Below are positions 11,056-20,991 of a stretch of 64,000 nucleotides of DNA, piece after piece. Origin of the DNA: Syngnathus acus. Taxonomy: Eukaryota; Chordata; Actinopteri; Syngnathiformes; Syngnathidae. Numbering within the stretch: the first letter of the stretch is position 1; each line of letters starts with the position of its first letter. The stretch covers positions 374,001-438,000 of the forward strand of contig NC_051098.1 in NCBI RefSeq assembly GCF_901709675.1. The letters are read 5' to 3'. A program made the translations under genes and the position numbers. Below the pieces are notes generated by a model. The model was not told the DNA's origin and did no database searches. It saw only the letters and a list, made by a program, of their open reading frames with translations.

Positions 11056-11305
11056 TAGGACCGGGCGTGCGTAAAAGCCATGTCCGAGCCCCATCCACCG
11101 TCCCCGGCCAGCCACCCGGCCGAGCACTGGCCCCTGACTTCCATCCACGATGGTGAAAGAGAGCTCCGTAGAGTAGGACCGGGCGTGCGTAAAAGCCATG
11201 TCCGAGCCCCATCCACCGTCCCCGGGGAGCCAACCTGAGTGCCGGCCCCTGACTTCCATCCACGGAGGTGAAAGAGCTCCGTAGAGTAGGACCGGGCGTG
11301 CGTAA
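11056..11305. repeat. 115-bp tandem units, second cluster
   Basis: Two full units and the start of a third, each beginning at GGACCGGGCGTGCGTAAAAG (11060, 11177, 11290). All minus-strand frames stay open across them, giving repeated YARPVLLYG and similar peptides, which are not evidence of a gene. Confidence 0.85.
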
Positions 11306-11335
11306 AAGCCATAATAGTTTTTCAAACCTTCTGTG

Positions 11336-11458
11336 TCACTCCAAAGCCTTAAATCCTTCAAACTCTTCGTCCTCCGTGTCACTTACAAACAAAGCCGCTA
11401 ATGATGCCGGTAGTACGTGGGGCCCTTCGTCATCTTCGTCATCCCGTGATTGAATCTT
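11336..11458 (-). pseudogene. Transposase C-terminal remnant with acidic tail
   Basis: The minus strand reads SRDDEDDEGPHVLPASLAAL, then FVSDTEDEEFEGFKALE and a stop at 11338-11336. Acidic tails of this kind, ending in a D/E-rich (E/D)GF motif, are common at the C-terminus of pogo/Jerky-type DDE transposases. The element d remnant (39688-39894) ends with the related [10 protein letters not shown]. This is my inference and was not checked by a search. Confidence 0.45.
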
Positions 11459-11537
11459 TGTCCCTTATGTAAACAACCGCCGCGCTGCGCCGCGCTGCGC
11501 CGCGCCGCGCTGCTGACGTCACTTGAAATTCAAATTA

Positions 11538-11600
11538 CAGTAATCCCATGCTACATCGCGGTTCATTTATCGCGGTTTCACTTTTTGTTTTTTTTTAATT
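11538..11600. repeat. Fragment of a CGCGGTT-type miniature repeat
   Basis: CAGTAATCCCATGCTACATC followed by GCGGTTCATTTATCGCGGTT resembles 35848-35900 (CAGTGATCCCTTGCCACTTC). Both look like one end of the same short repeat. The family is not assigned. Confidence 0.45.
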
Positions 11601-11709
11601 TTTGAAAATTGATGAAATAATTCACATATAAGTTGCTCCTCAGTATAAGTCGCCCCCCCCACCCAAACTATGAAAAAAACGCGACTTATGAACCGAAAAA
11701 TACGGTATA

Positions 11710-12030
11710 TGTAATTATTGTTATTGTTGTGTGTGATCTGGGGGGTGTATATGGATTGCTGTGCCGAAGTAGTGGCCTTATCCAGATTAATGTATTATAA
11801 ATATTAGATTATTATTATTATTATTATTATTATACATATTTTATTATTATTAAATATGGTGAAAATAGTGATAATAATTGGGATTGTTAGGATTATTTTT
11901 AATCGTCAACTGTCAAATTCTTAAGATCATTGTTTTTTTTTCTTTATTCTTTGTTTCTTATAAATGGCTTCTTGAACACAGCCGTTGTGCGTTGTTGCAG
12001 AGCGGGCACCTAGACTTATTTTATAGTAAA
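11710..12030. other. AT-rich unassigned sequence
   Basis: Contains a short (ATT)n stretch at about 11805-11835. No gene or element end is seen. Confidence 0.5.
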
Positions 12031-12034
12031 TCTT

Positions 12035-12190
12035 TCATGTAAAGGGGGTGGGATTTAATAAGTTTTACTTCTTCACACTCCTTTTTGAATATACCTATTT
12101 GTGTCTACCTTTATTTATCATTATCATTGTTATTTATCTGTTTGTACAGAGGCTATTCAAAATAAATGAAATCGATCAATCAATCAACTC
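12035..12190 (+). mobile_element. LINE 3' UTR fragment
   Basis: GGGGGTGGGATTTAATAAGT then TTTACTTCTTCACACTCCTT is very similar to 17745-17800. It ends AAATAAATGAAATCGATCAA with a short ATCA repeat. It is probably the 3' end of a Rex1/CR1-like LINE; the family call is tentative. Confidence 0.45.
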
Positions 12191-12547
12191 GCCAGTGCAT
12201 CATCATCAGTTTGTCATTATTCCCAGCTTTGTCCATCAGTCTGTCATTGTTATTTGAACCACACTTCCATCATCCCTAAATCAGTTTGTTACCACTATTT
12301 TAGAACTGTCAGTAAAAAACTCTTTACAACGATAATGGCACAGTTTTATTCATTTTGAAACAGTTAGGACCATTCTACACTTAAATATATCAACTCTTAC
12401 TATTTAGTAGTGGCTAATAATATGTCTTTAGCTTGTGTAAACTCTTCTTACATTATCATGCATATGATCACTTGGGTGCTATTAGTTCCAATGATTCAAC
12501 AAGGTTGTTGTGTTTCTTTTGTTTGACAATTTCCTTGCACAATTTAC

Positions 12548-13309
12548 TAGGGGTGTAACGATTCATCGATACACATCGATTAATCGATATAATGCTCTAC
12601 GATTTATTGGCATCGATGCTAAACGTAAACATCGATTTATATCGCCGTGTTTGACCTCGGACATTAGACGCGACTTTATTTTGAAATCCAGTTCATTGTT
12701 GCTTGCTTCCTCTTTCCGGGAGCAGTACGCGGCGTGTTGTGTTGTGAGCAGAGCAGGCACGTGAAAGGGGAGCCGACAACTACGCGGCTCCTGGGCTGGT
12801 GCTATGGCTAGTGTCCAAGAAGACGAGGAAATTCGCTCCCCTTTGGGCTTCAAGTCATTCGTTTGGAAGCACTTTGGATTCCAAAGAAAAGATGGCTCAA
12901 CGGACAATTAAAATTATTGTAAATAAATAGTTCAGTAATGCACTTTAAAGTTAATGGTATTACAAAAAAAGAAAGAATATTCATTTTTCTTTACTTATAT
13001 GATAAAAAATATAGGAATTTGATAAAGTTCAGTGTTAAAATAAGCACTTTGTATACTACAATACTCTTGTAATTTCCTAAATAAAGAGTTTGCAGTACCT
13101 TGTTGATTTTGCGTATGAATTGTTATAAATCAGGATATTGTTCTATATTTTTTATTTAAAAAAAATAAAAATATCGATCGTGGAGCACTATATCGTGATG
13201 TATCGTGAATGAATCACAGCAGGCTTTAAGATATCGGCAAATATCGTATCGTGGGTCTTTGTATCGATATGATATCGTATCGTGACAAAACCCGCGATTT
13301 ACACCCCTA
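12548..13309 (+). mobile_element. hAT mini-element keeping a BED-finger exon
   Basis: The termini are TAGGGGTGTAAC..CGAT and ..CGCGATTTACACCCCTA, flanked by CAATTTAC (12540-12547) and CAATTTGC (13310-13317). These form an 8-bp target duplication with one mismatch. The interior holds many ATCGAT-type subterminal repeats. From 12804 a short frame reads MASVQEDEEIRSPLGFKSFV, then WKHFGFQRKDGSTDN, the opening of a BED zinc finger as in ZBED1-like hAT transposases. The catalytic domain is gone, so movement would need a transposase supplied elsewhere. Confidence 0.8.
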
Positions 13310-13317
13310 CAATTTGC

Positions 13318-14044
13318 TCCACTTCTCTTTGGAGATACTGTTGGATTTGATCCACAATTTGGGAAGTGCGCTATCCGCGCCTCACGGCAAAAGCCATAGC
13401 CAATCACCTGTTATCCAATTTACTCACTGCGTGCTCATTTTATTTCTTTAGTTTTAGGAAAAGGCTAATACACCGAAACTAAATTTAGACTTACACAGGT
13501 TGGTTGAGTTCAATCACAATTCTTGTTAAGAAAGCTCATTTTTCAGGAAAAATACAATACAGCGCTGGACCTTTCGTGCGACCATGCTCAAGAGCAGAAA
13601 GTCTCCATTCAGAAAAGGTAACATTCAAGGTTCTTTGGTCAGCTTATATTCAGTTACACATGCCAGTGTGGGCCGAGTTTGATGGGTGATGAGTCAGGGG
13701 CTGTGGCAAGTTCGCAGGAGAGTTTGATTCCATGGGAGTGGGTGCTGATTCGGTGAGAGCAGGTTCCGCGGGGGTGGGTGCTGATTATGGGCGATTCGGT
13801 GTGTGTGGGGGCTGTTGTTTTCCATCCCGTCTTTCGGCCTTGGCGATCACCTTTGGCGGGGTTCTTGGTTGTTTTCCTCCTGCCGCTCTTCCTCAGGCAC
13901 CTCTACCGGTTTTATCTCCAAGTGTCCTTCCTGTAAACCATTCTTGCACATACATCCACTTCACCCACTGTCGCACACGTCCATTCATCATCCTTTCAAT
14001 TTTGTCATTTTGTACGGAATTACGTGAACTTTTGGGTGTGACAT
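13318..14044. other. Unassigned sequence left of ERV1
   Basis: No recognisable gene or element. A GT-rich stretch (13690-13820) gives short open frames without motifs. The last four bases (ACAT) are the ERV1 target duplication. Confidence 0.4.
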
Positions 14045-14436
14045 TGTTAGAATAGGCCTCTTTGGCACGTGATTAGCTAGGTAGCTTGAGCTATGCCGTT
14101 ATATCGCTGTAACCCTTCTCTTGCTTTATTAGCTTTCTCTTCTCTATGACACTCTTTGCACATGTGTAGAAGTCGCTCTCAGTTAAGACTACAAGGTCAC
14201 ACAATATCACACAAGCTAGGCAGAGTCGCCTCCTTGCAGGAAGGTGGCCCAGAGTAGTATAAGAGCAGCAACCTTGGCGCTGGGAGTTAGACCTTCTTCC
14301 GCATCTCGCAGAAAGGGCTTCACAGCTGTGCATCGATCATTCTGGCATACATTAAATAGTCAAACTGTGAAGGCTGCCTCTTGGTAATTACTGTTAGCAT
14401 ATTGAGCATTAAAGATAAAGAACTGGGAACCTATCA
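14045..14436 (+). repeat. ERV1 5' LTR
   Basis: TG...CA boundaries. It is 31 bp longer than the 3' LTR, mainly because it has GGCTGCCTCTTGGTAATTAC plus about 14 more bases near 14370-14405 that the 3' LTR lacks. A polyadenylation-like region (CATTAAAGATAAAG) precedes the end. Confidence 0.85.
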
Positions 14437-14438
14437 GA

Positions 14439-14456
14439 TGGTGCCGTGACCCGTGG
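14439..14456 (+). promoter_or_regulatory. ERV1 primer-binding site (tRNA-His-like)
   Basis: TGGTGCCGTGACCCGTGG lies two bases after the 5' LTR and resembles the complement of the tRNA-His 3' end (TGGTGCCGTGACTCGGAT), the primer type used by HERV-H and walleye dermal sarcoma virus. Confidence 0.6.
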
Positions 14457-15279
14457 TCTTGTGCTCGCTGATACTGTTTTTCGACATCACGCCATCCCCG
14501 CGGAAATTTCAACAATTCAGCTGGGCCCGAAAATAAGGTGAGCAGAATACCTTCTTTTTGATAAGAAAATTGTCTGCCTACCCCTACGGGGGTAGATTGT
14601 TGAAATTTCTGAGAACGAGGATTGTGTTATATGGTTAAATATCTGCTATAAACTACTAAAAATATTGAAGTAATGTAAAATAGTGTGAGTTGTGGTAAAT
14701 GCCAGAATGATCGAAGTTTATGTTTTTTGAAAGCGCTCGTGACTTCTGTGTGAGGTCAAGGTCACTGTGTGGGACCTGGTTAAGTTAAAAGAGCTCTGTG
14801 TCCACTGTGTGAGGTCACAAAAGGTCACTGTGTGGGACCTGGTTAAGTACGTAGAAAAAAAAAAAAAAAAAAAAGCGCTTGTGACCACTGTGTGAGGTCA
14901 CGGATGACCGTGTTAAGTCTGGCTAAATTGAAAGAGCTCTGTGGCCACTTAATGACGTCAAAATCAAGTACTTTCTTTTGAGATTGCTGTGGTGATTGTA
15001 AGGTCTGATTTTGACCTTGTGGGATTTATAATTAACCTCGAGCTAATCAACTTACTGCTGAGTTTTGTTGCTCTGTGGTTGCTCTGGTGGTTGTGAGGTC
15101 ATAATTGACCACTGTGTTCGGCCACAAACAAATATTTTATTTGTTTAGTGAGGTTATCATGATGTGAGATTTTGTTTTGACTAAAAAAATAAAAAATAAA
15201 AATTATCATTACTTTGGTGTAAACTTTGAGTGAAAGACTTGGGGAATAGTGCAGGGGAGATTGCAAGTGCAGTCATAAA
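14457..15279. repeat. ERV1 leader with repeated GTGTGAGGTCA words
   Basis: Three imperfect copies of CACTGTGTGAGGTCA..GTCACTGTG.GACCTGGTTAAGT lie between about 14735 and 14930, separated by an A-run (14853-14872). There is no coding frame. These are noncoding leader repeats. Confidence 0.5.
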
Positions 15280-17497
15280 ATGGCGGCGACAGAAGGTGGA
15301 AAGAGAACGCTAGGGGAGAAAATTTATGTTCTTGTGAGATTGTTAAAATTTAATTATCCCCATGAATACCAGAAACATATGAAGAAAAGTGCCAGATTTG
15401 GACCCAGAAATTGTTGGATTTGGGAGGGGTTGGTCCCCTGGAGGGGGAACCCCCAGATAAGGATGTCAGAAGGGCCATTTTAAGGGCGCTAAGAGACAAA
15501 GAACAGTTGGCTATCAATGAGATGATCACTGCAAACTTAGGGGATCGAGGGAGAAAACAAAAGAGGGTCGGAGACATATAGGATTTGATCAGATTTTGTC
15601 GGGATGTGTTTACACAACCAGCTTTTTGTGAGGGGGATGAAATTGAAAGTGAGCTTGAAGCTTCTGCTCAACAGGGGAAAGGGCAGATAGTTGTTGGAAG
15701 TAACCGTCAAAATATTACACAGAGTGGCCCTGAGGTGCAGAAAGCCCAGGGTCATTCGCTTGTTGATGGGATGCAGGCACCTGTGATTGACATTAAGCAA
15801 GGGACTCTGACGTGTGAGATAGAAGGCCCAATGACTACAGTGTGGGGCCAAGGGAAATACAAAGATGAATTGGCCACCTTATCTGAAACGGTACGCCATC
15901 TAAGTGACAAAATAAGGGAATTGACAAAAGAAAAGGGGGGTGGAAGGCCCTGCATTGGGCTAGATGACAGTGACGATGAGGGACCACATTGTATGGAGCT
16001 AGATGAACCGTTTGTCAAGGATTTAGTAACGGTCACAGGCAACATAGATTGTGGCGATGATAATACTATCCCTCTCCGAAAAGGAGATATTTACAAAATT
16101 GTGGCAGAAGAAGGTACATCGGATGAGAAAGTGTTTGTGGTACAGGATGTAATAACAGACGGACGGGATGGGACGGGCGCCTGCCGATATTTTGTGCCAT
16201 TGAGACAACCAGATAAGACTTATACAGACACCACTAGTACGCCATTAAAACAACAAAAACGTGATAAGGGACGGCCTAGCGCTGGCTTCATTGCATATCC
16301 ATCGTCCATGAAGCCAAGCATGCCTGATGCCTACAGAAGTGAACCTTCGGTATCTAACACACATGCATCACGGGTTGTTACTAGAGCAATGAGTGCGAAA
16401 AGTGATGGTGACCAAAACAGGCATTTCCAAGCCCTGTTAGTGGAAGCCGCTGATAGGACGGGCAGAATAATTTCTCGACAATATAATCCTCTTTCGTTGA
16501 CTGAAGCTAATATGTTGCGTAGCCAGTTGCCCTCTCCTTCGGAAGGAGGAACAAAATGGGCTGCAGCTTTTTGTAAACTGTTTCTGCCTAGGAACGCTGC
16601 ACTGGGAGATGTACGTATGTCTTTTAGCGCATTTGGCACCGGGAGATTTGCAGGTTATTGAGAAGGGAGGCTAACACTGCAGATTTGAGGGACAGTCACC
16701 CTTTCTCCCCCATTTCTCAACGTGTGTGGGATGCACTTTACTTGATGTACCCTTCCTGGCCCTCGACCAAGGCTATGGGTGAAGTAGGGCGTGGGAAGGG
16801 GGAAAACCTTCATGCCAAGTATTTTGTACGTGTTCGCCTCTTATGGGAGGCTGAGACGGGTGAATATCTGTTGTCGGCCACACTACAGTCTCTGGTGAAG
16901 CAGGCAATTTACAATACCCAACCAAAAAAGATACAGGATGCATTAGACGGCATTGTGGACCCAGCCTCATTGTCTCTGGAGAGCTAGCATTTGTGCCATT
17001 TTTTAAACCGCTGTGATAAGAGGCAGGAGGAAGAAAATAAACAGGATGAGGACCTTGATCGAGAAATAAAAAACTTGCAGCTGCGAGTGTTGAAGGAACA
17101 ACTTGAGAAAAAAGAGAAGGAAGGTTCAAGACTGCAATTGACACAAACTGAGGATCGGCAAAGTAACTCTTTTTACTATAATGGCCAGGGGAGCCGTGTG
17201 CAGGGCCGTGGGAAAGGGAGAGGTAAAACTTCAGACAACAGGAATCAACTTTATGTATATTACAATCCATATCAAAACTACCAATGTTATGTGTGTAATC
17301 AGTATGGACACATAGCTCGAAACTGTCCTAGACTTATATCACAGGCTAGTTCACTGCCATTATTTCAACAGACACTGCCCCCACGAAAACCACTACCAGC
17401 ATTGACATATGGGGAACCCCAAAATAATGCAGGCCATACATACTATCAGCCACCGAACCCACATTTTTTGCCTTCAGCGCAGAATAGTCAACCATAA
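15280..17497 (+). pseudogene. ERV1 gag-like region with CCHC zinc knuckle, frameshifted
   Basis: Open segments lie at 15280-15483, 15585-16661 (358 codons), 16658-16987 and 16991-17497. The first has LGEKIYVLVRLLKFNYPHEY, which looks like a matrix start. The long segment ends near the capsid-like PSPSEGGTKWAAAFCKLF. The third has capsid-like helices (LVKQAIYNTQPKKIQDALDG). The last has a charged coiled-coil stretch (REIKNLQLRVLKEQLEKKEK), a basic glycine-rich stretch and the knuckle CYVCNQYGHIARNC. Gag would package RNA and form the particle shell. At least two frame breaks (about 15480-15585 and 16661) and the stop at 16985 prevent a continuous protein. No myristoylation signal is seen at the first ATG. 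Confidence 0.6.
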
Positions 17498-18706
17498 ATG
17501 AATCGAGTTGAATATCCCTAATAGGGATGCTGGGACTCCACTGAGGAGTGTGAACCATCCATTTAAACCTTTAAAGAATTGACACTTATGAGCTATAAGT
17601 TATAGCCTATAACCACATTGAAATTGCATAGTTTGATTGCATTTTTATCTTCTGTTCATGTGAAAGTCACGGACAATAATAGGTAAAGTAACAACTCTGT
17701 TACAGGTAACTAAAGATTGTATTGTTATTTTTGTCTTAAATTGTATAGGGTGTGGAATTAAATAAATTCTACTTCTTCCCACTCCTTTTTAGACAAGTAA
17801 ACTCTGCCCACTTTGTGCAGTATATTGTATACTGTTTATACCTAGCATTTCTACAAAGTCATAGTTTAAGTGATTGTCACCTTGTTTTTATCTTATTTTT
17901 TATTTTTTCATTTGATTGATTGATGTATAGTTTACATGTTTGAAACAAACTTATTCATTCATTCATTCCCCTCCCTTTTCACACACCCTCCAACTAACTG
18001 TGCTTCTCTCTGTTTTCTTTCAGCCGATACGTATGGCCGGTTTGTTTTGTCTACAAGTTGTATTTTATTTTATTTCCTCTAGCTGTTGGTATTTTATTTG
18101 AATAACATATATATTTATATTTATTGGTGACAATAAAGGTAAATAAAGGAGATTATTAACCCCATAAGAAATCAATGAACCTGGACTGAGTCATAGTGGC
18201 ATCATTCAGCAAATCTTTTGCGGAACTGATGAGTGATCAGTTAAGGACTTTCTCGTGACATAAGGACTGGCCACTGATATACTGTATCTCCTGATAAGAC
18301 CTGATACATTTTAATATTAATTTGTCATATTGAAACCAATACACATACAGTTACTATACAGGGTCCATGTATCTAATACTACTCAAAAGTATTCAAAGCA
18401 TTTGTATTTTTCTTGTCTCTCGTTCATTCATTCGCATATTTCTATTTCTTCTACCCCCCCTCCAACCCCACCACTTCACTAATCTCCACCTTATGTCTTT
18501 CTCTCCTGATGAGTGAGTAAAAGCAAATTTGGTCATTATGATTTGAAACTTTTGGTGGACATGAGAATTGGGATGACAACAAACAGTGGGTTCGTAGATA
18601 TTCAATTTTTGCTAAATTATAAAGCTGCGATGAGTAGCTTCAATGGGTGACTGCTAGAAAGAGAAGTTACGGGAGCTTGGTTGCATTAGGGAAAAGGTGC
18701 TCTAAT
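17498..18706. other. ERV1 interior without recognisable pol; contains LINE 3' end
   Basis: After gag no protease or polymerase motif is readable in any frame. A LINE 3' UTR is present at 17745-17967. The remainder is AT-rich and noncoding. Confidence 0.45.
17745..17967 (+). mobile_element. LINE 3' UTR with (ATTC)n tail
   Basis: GGGTGTGGAATTAAATAAAT then TCTACTTCTTCCCACTCCTT, ending in TTATTCATTCATTCATTC. It matches the fragment at 12035-12190. Tentatively Rex1/CR1-like. Confidence 0.5.
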
Positions 18707-18827
18707 ATAGAGGCTTTGCAGCTGACGTCATCAAGCTACCCACATTAGCTTGGCGGCCATCTTGGCGGTCAACTTTTCAGTGCCGGTTAACGACTCACAC
18801 ACGCTTTCTTGTTATATGAGCTTAAAA

Positions 18828-19005
18828 ATGCCGGATACCTGCTGTGCTGTTGGATGTAGCAATAGACGAGGCGATAAACCAAATCTTAGCTTCTATAGAT
18901 TTCCGGCGAACATGAAAAAACGGGATAAATGGATCGCGGATATTCGTCGTGAACGATGGAAACCTACGATTTACACAAGGATATGCAATGAGGACTTCAT
19001 ATCAG
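18828..19005 (+). pseudogene. THAP-domain exon of the ISL2EU-type element
   Basis: From ATG 18828 the frame reads MPDTCCAVGCSNRRGDKPNL, then FYRFPANMKKRDKW and W.PT...RICNEDFISG. This is the THAP DNA-binding fold, whose zinc is held by C-x2-4-C and later C-x2-H. Here the last ligand is aspartate (ICNED instead of the usual C-x2-H), so zinc binding is probably weakened. A good splice donor follows (CAG|GTATGT at 19003-19011), and the exon ends in phase 1. In-frame codons extend upstream to 18750, but the start at 18828 matches other THAP proteins. The domain would bind the element's ends. Confidence 0.75.
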
Positions 19006-19570
19006 GTATGTAAACAAACTATTCACCCCTGATTTGTTTCACAAAATGTGAAATAATACAATATGGGATGATACAAATATGATTGTTGAAAATGCTGGGT
19101 GCATTTTTAGAAAGGCAGCAAGAGCAGCAAGGCAGGGAATGGGATGATTTCTTCAGTTCACCCCCCCGTTTTTATTTTGTTTATTTTTTCATGATGCTTC
19201 ATCTGATTGGCTTGAAAACGTTATCAATGTAAATATTGAACTTCATATTGGAATTGAACAATTAATTCTCGAGTGAATGCATTAGGAAATTTCCCCAAAA
19301 ATTATTATGAACCTTGTGAAACAATTTTTTTTTAATGTAGCATTTTTTAACAAGAGGGTTTTTGTTACTTCATTTGGCACAAGGTAAAATCTACATTGGT
19401 AAAGTTTTCAAGCCATTGGCACAAGGTTAAAATTTTTATTGGTTAAGTTTTCAAGCCAATCAGATGTGGCATCATGCAAAAATAAACAAAAAATAAAAAT
19501 GGTAGCAACTTGAACAGACAGGTACAGTATCTGAATGATTTCACTCTATTCAGTTTTTTAACATGTCAAG

Positions 19571-19789
19571 TTATGAAATGCCATTACAAAACAAATCGAC
19601 GAGGTAATTATAAATATCTGGATATGAGCGTTCAGGCAGGTCGGCTGTTGCAAAATGCTCGGGCGATTTTAGCATGCTTCTCGGTAAAAGGTACGGATCC
19701 GTTGTGCCAACAAGGTTCAACTTCTCTCTGTAACGTTTCTTGGAGTCTTCATCCAAATGCCTAACTTCGTTGGATAGCAAATCAGCCAT
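19571..19789 (-). pseudogene. Second-gene first exon of the ISL2EU-type element (SWIM/YqaJ-type N-terminus)
   Basis: The start is MADLLSNEVRHLDEDSKKRY at 19789, followed by REKLNLVGTTDPYLL and YPDIYNYLVDLF. The RY.EKL.L....DPY and YPDI.NYLV blocks are, as I recall, the N-terminal signature of fish transposon proteins that carry a SWIM finger and a YqaJ-type exonuclease. A possible donor, TTTT|GTAATG, lies just after YLVDLF (about 19593). The rest of the gene is deleted. The assignment to a YqaJ protein is an inference from these blocks. Confidence 0.5.
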
Positions 19790-20054
19790 AATTCGTTAGA
19801 AATCGGTGAAAACGTAGCGCAGAAATCAGACAATCCATACAAACACGTAGGAACGAGCCGACGAGTTGACCGCCAAGATGGCGGCATAACACAAAATCAC
19901 GTGATAAAACCACGTGACTGCAAAGCCTCTATAGGGCATTTTTGGGGGCAGTAAACAAATGGTGACTTTTTAACGCATGATATTCTATTTGTAATACGTT
20001 AAACGTTAAAAAGAGTGGGGCATACGTTATACAAGAGTGTTGTAATATTTTTGG

Positions 20055-20339
20055 CTCAATTGTGGCTCGGGCATCTCATCAGGATGCCTCCTGGACGCCT
20101 CCCTGGGGAGGTGTTCCGGGCATGTCCCACCGGTAGGAGACCCCGGGGACGACCCAGGACGCGCTGGAGAGACTATGTCTCTCGGCTGGCCTGGGAACGC
20201 CTTGGGATCCCCCGGGATGAGCTAGATGAAGTGGCTGGGGAGAGGGAAGTCTGGGAGTCCCTCCTGAAGCTGCTGCCCCCGCGACCCGACCCCGGATAAG
20301 CGGAAGAAGATGGATGGATGGATGGATGGATGGATGGAT
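20055..20339 (+). mobile_element. Rex3 LINE 3' end
   Basis: The plus strand encodes the Rex3 (RTE-clade) C-terminus: [36 protein letters not shown], then LLKLLPPRPDPG and a stop. The (GGAT)n tail at 20310-20339 is typical of Rex3. The insertion is 5'-truncated and inside ERV1. The short frame is open, but it is only the last ~80 codons of an ORF of about 1000. Confidence 0.9.
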
Positions 20340-20706
20340 ATGCTGACCTGATACGTAAAGGGGGTTATGGGTTTGTTGTTATGTATCGGGATTATTTTAT
20401 TTTGTAATTGGTTGTGCTCGGACAAGGAAATTATATGCAAAGAGTTGAAGTGGTGGTTATTTATTCACCATACATAAAAGTGCTTGACACTATAGATGTT
20501 GTGGAATTCTGAATGCAAACCTTTTTAACTTTTGGGGTAGTGGGAGAATTTTTGAATGTGAGAGTCTGCTTTGATAGCATGACTCTCAGTAAGAACTTTG
20601 CCAAAGTCGAGGATGACCAACTATAGTTTTAAGATTTGGGGTTGTGGCAATCTCTGAGATATGGCCTTGCAACGGCAAGGGCTTGGACAGTGAGCTGTAG
20701 GATGGT
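20340..20706. other. Unassigned ERV1 interior
   Basis: No coding motif. It may be noncoding ERV1 or part of the retroelement that owns the repeat at 20707-20935. Confidence 0.3.
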
Positions 20707-20935
20707 TCTTTAGACAAAACATAGCAGGCAAGGGGTGGAAGTATTCGTTTGTTCGTAGGAAGGGGAACGAAATGTGATATTATTAAGAAAATATGACTAT
20801 TTGGTGTTGGTTTTTGTATTGTTTTCAGTGGGAGAAGACCAATTTGCCTGTTTGGTATAGAAGGTTGCCGATCTTTTCTATAAGGTTTTGGTTGGGAATT
20901 TTCCCTATTACTATTTATCAGCTAAATATTGTTGT
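20707..20935 (+). repeat. ~230-bp direct repeat, copy A
   Basis: Begins TCTTTAGACAAAACATAGCA and ends GCTAAATATTGTTGT. It matches copy B at 31446-31680 with small indels. Copy B keeps a TATA-like GAGTATAAAAGG where A has GGTATAGAAGG. It is possibly part of an LTR. Confidence 0.75.
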
Positions 20936-20991
20936 TCAGTTCACAAAGACTCCCGTCTCATCTCTCACAAAATAACTTACATGAACAGTTC
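20936..20991 (+). pseudogene. L2 LINE RT fragment, left piece split by ERV2
   Basis: Encodes SHLSQNNLHEQF, the block directly before QSGFRPRHSTET in L2 reverse transcriptases. QSGFRP follows right after the ERV2 3' LTR (27817), so ERV2 inserted within this codon run. Confidence 0.75.

Larger units (their letters stand above)
9369..11705. mobile_element. TA-flanked miniature element b (CCGTATTTT terminal inverted repeats), with nested copy
   Basis: The left end is TA then CCGTATTTTTCAGACTAAAA GTCGC. The right end, on the minus strand, is TA then CCGTATTTTTCGGTTCATAA GTCGC. TA on both sides fits the target duplication of the Tc1/mariner superfamily. Inside are tandem 115-bp units, two copies of a block ending CACTTGAAATTCAAATTA (10201-10398 and 11310-11537), short reading-frame remnants on the minus strand, and a second element inserted at 10399. 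The family is not named here. A pogo-like origin is inferred from the TA duplication and the acidic remnants. Confidence 0.6.
18709..19930. mobile_element. ISL2EU-type mini-element with two opposed first exons
   Basis: The perfect 13-bp ends AGAGGCTTTGCAG and CTGCAAAGCCTCT are flanked by AT on both sides (18707-18708 and 19931-19932). Farther in, GGCGGCCATCTTGGCGGTCA on the left is mirrored by TGACCGCCAAGATGGCGGC on the right. A THAP-domain exon reads inward from the left (18828-19005). A second coding exon reads inward from the right on the opposite strand (19789 to about 19593). Known ISL2EU elements of the PIF/Harbinger-related PHIS group make 2-bp AT duplications and carry a transposase plus a YqaJ-type nuclease gene, which fits. 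Only about 0.6 kb of noncoding DNA separates the exons, so this is an internal-deletion derivative. Confidence 0.7.

Noticed and set aside
10907-11382. Overlapping minus-strand frames of 115-156 codons
   Set aside because: They run through 115-bp tandem repeats and show the same peptides in several frames; only the short acidic remnant at 11336-11458 looks derived from a protein.
15585-16661. A 358-codon open frame as a possible host gene
   Set aside because: It lies just after an LTR and primer site and before a CCHC zinc knuckle in the same direction, so it is retroviral gag.
18750-19013. THAP-domain host gene
   Set aside because: The exon lies inside perfect 13-bp terminal repeats with AT duplications, and no further exons follow; it belongs to the transposon.
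20015-20299. Intact 94-codon gene
   Set aside because: It is the C-terminus of Rex3 with its GGAT tail; the first codons are unrelated flanking DNA.
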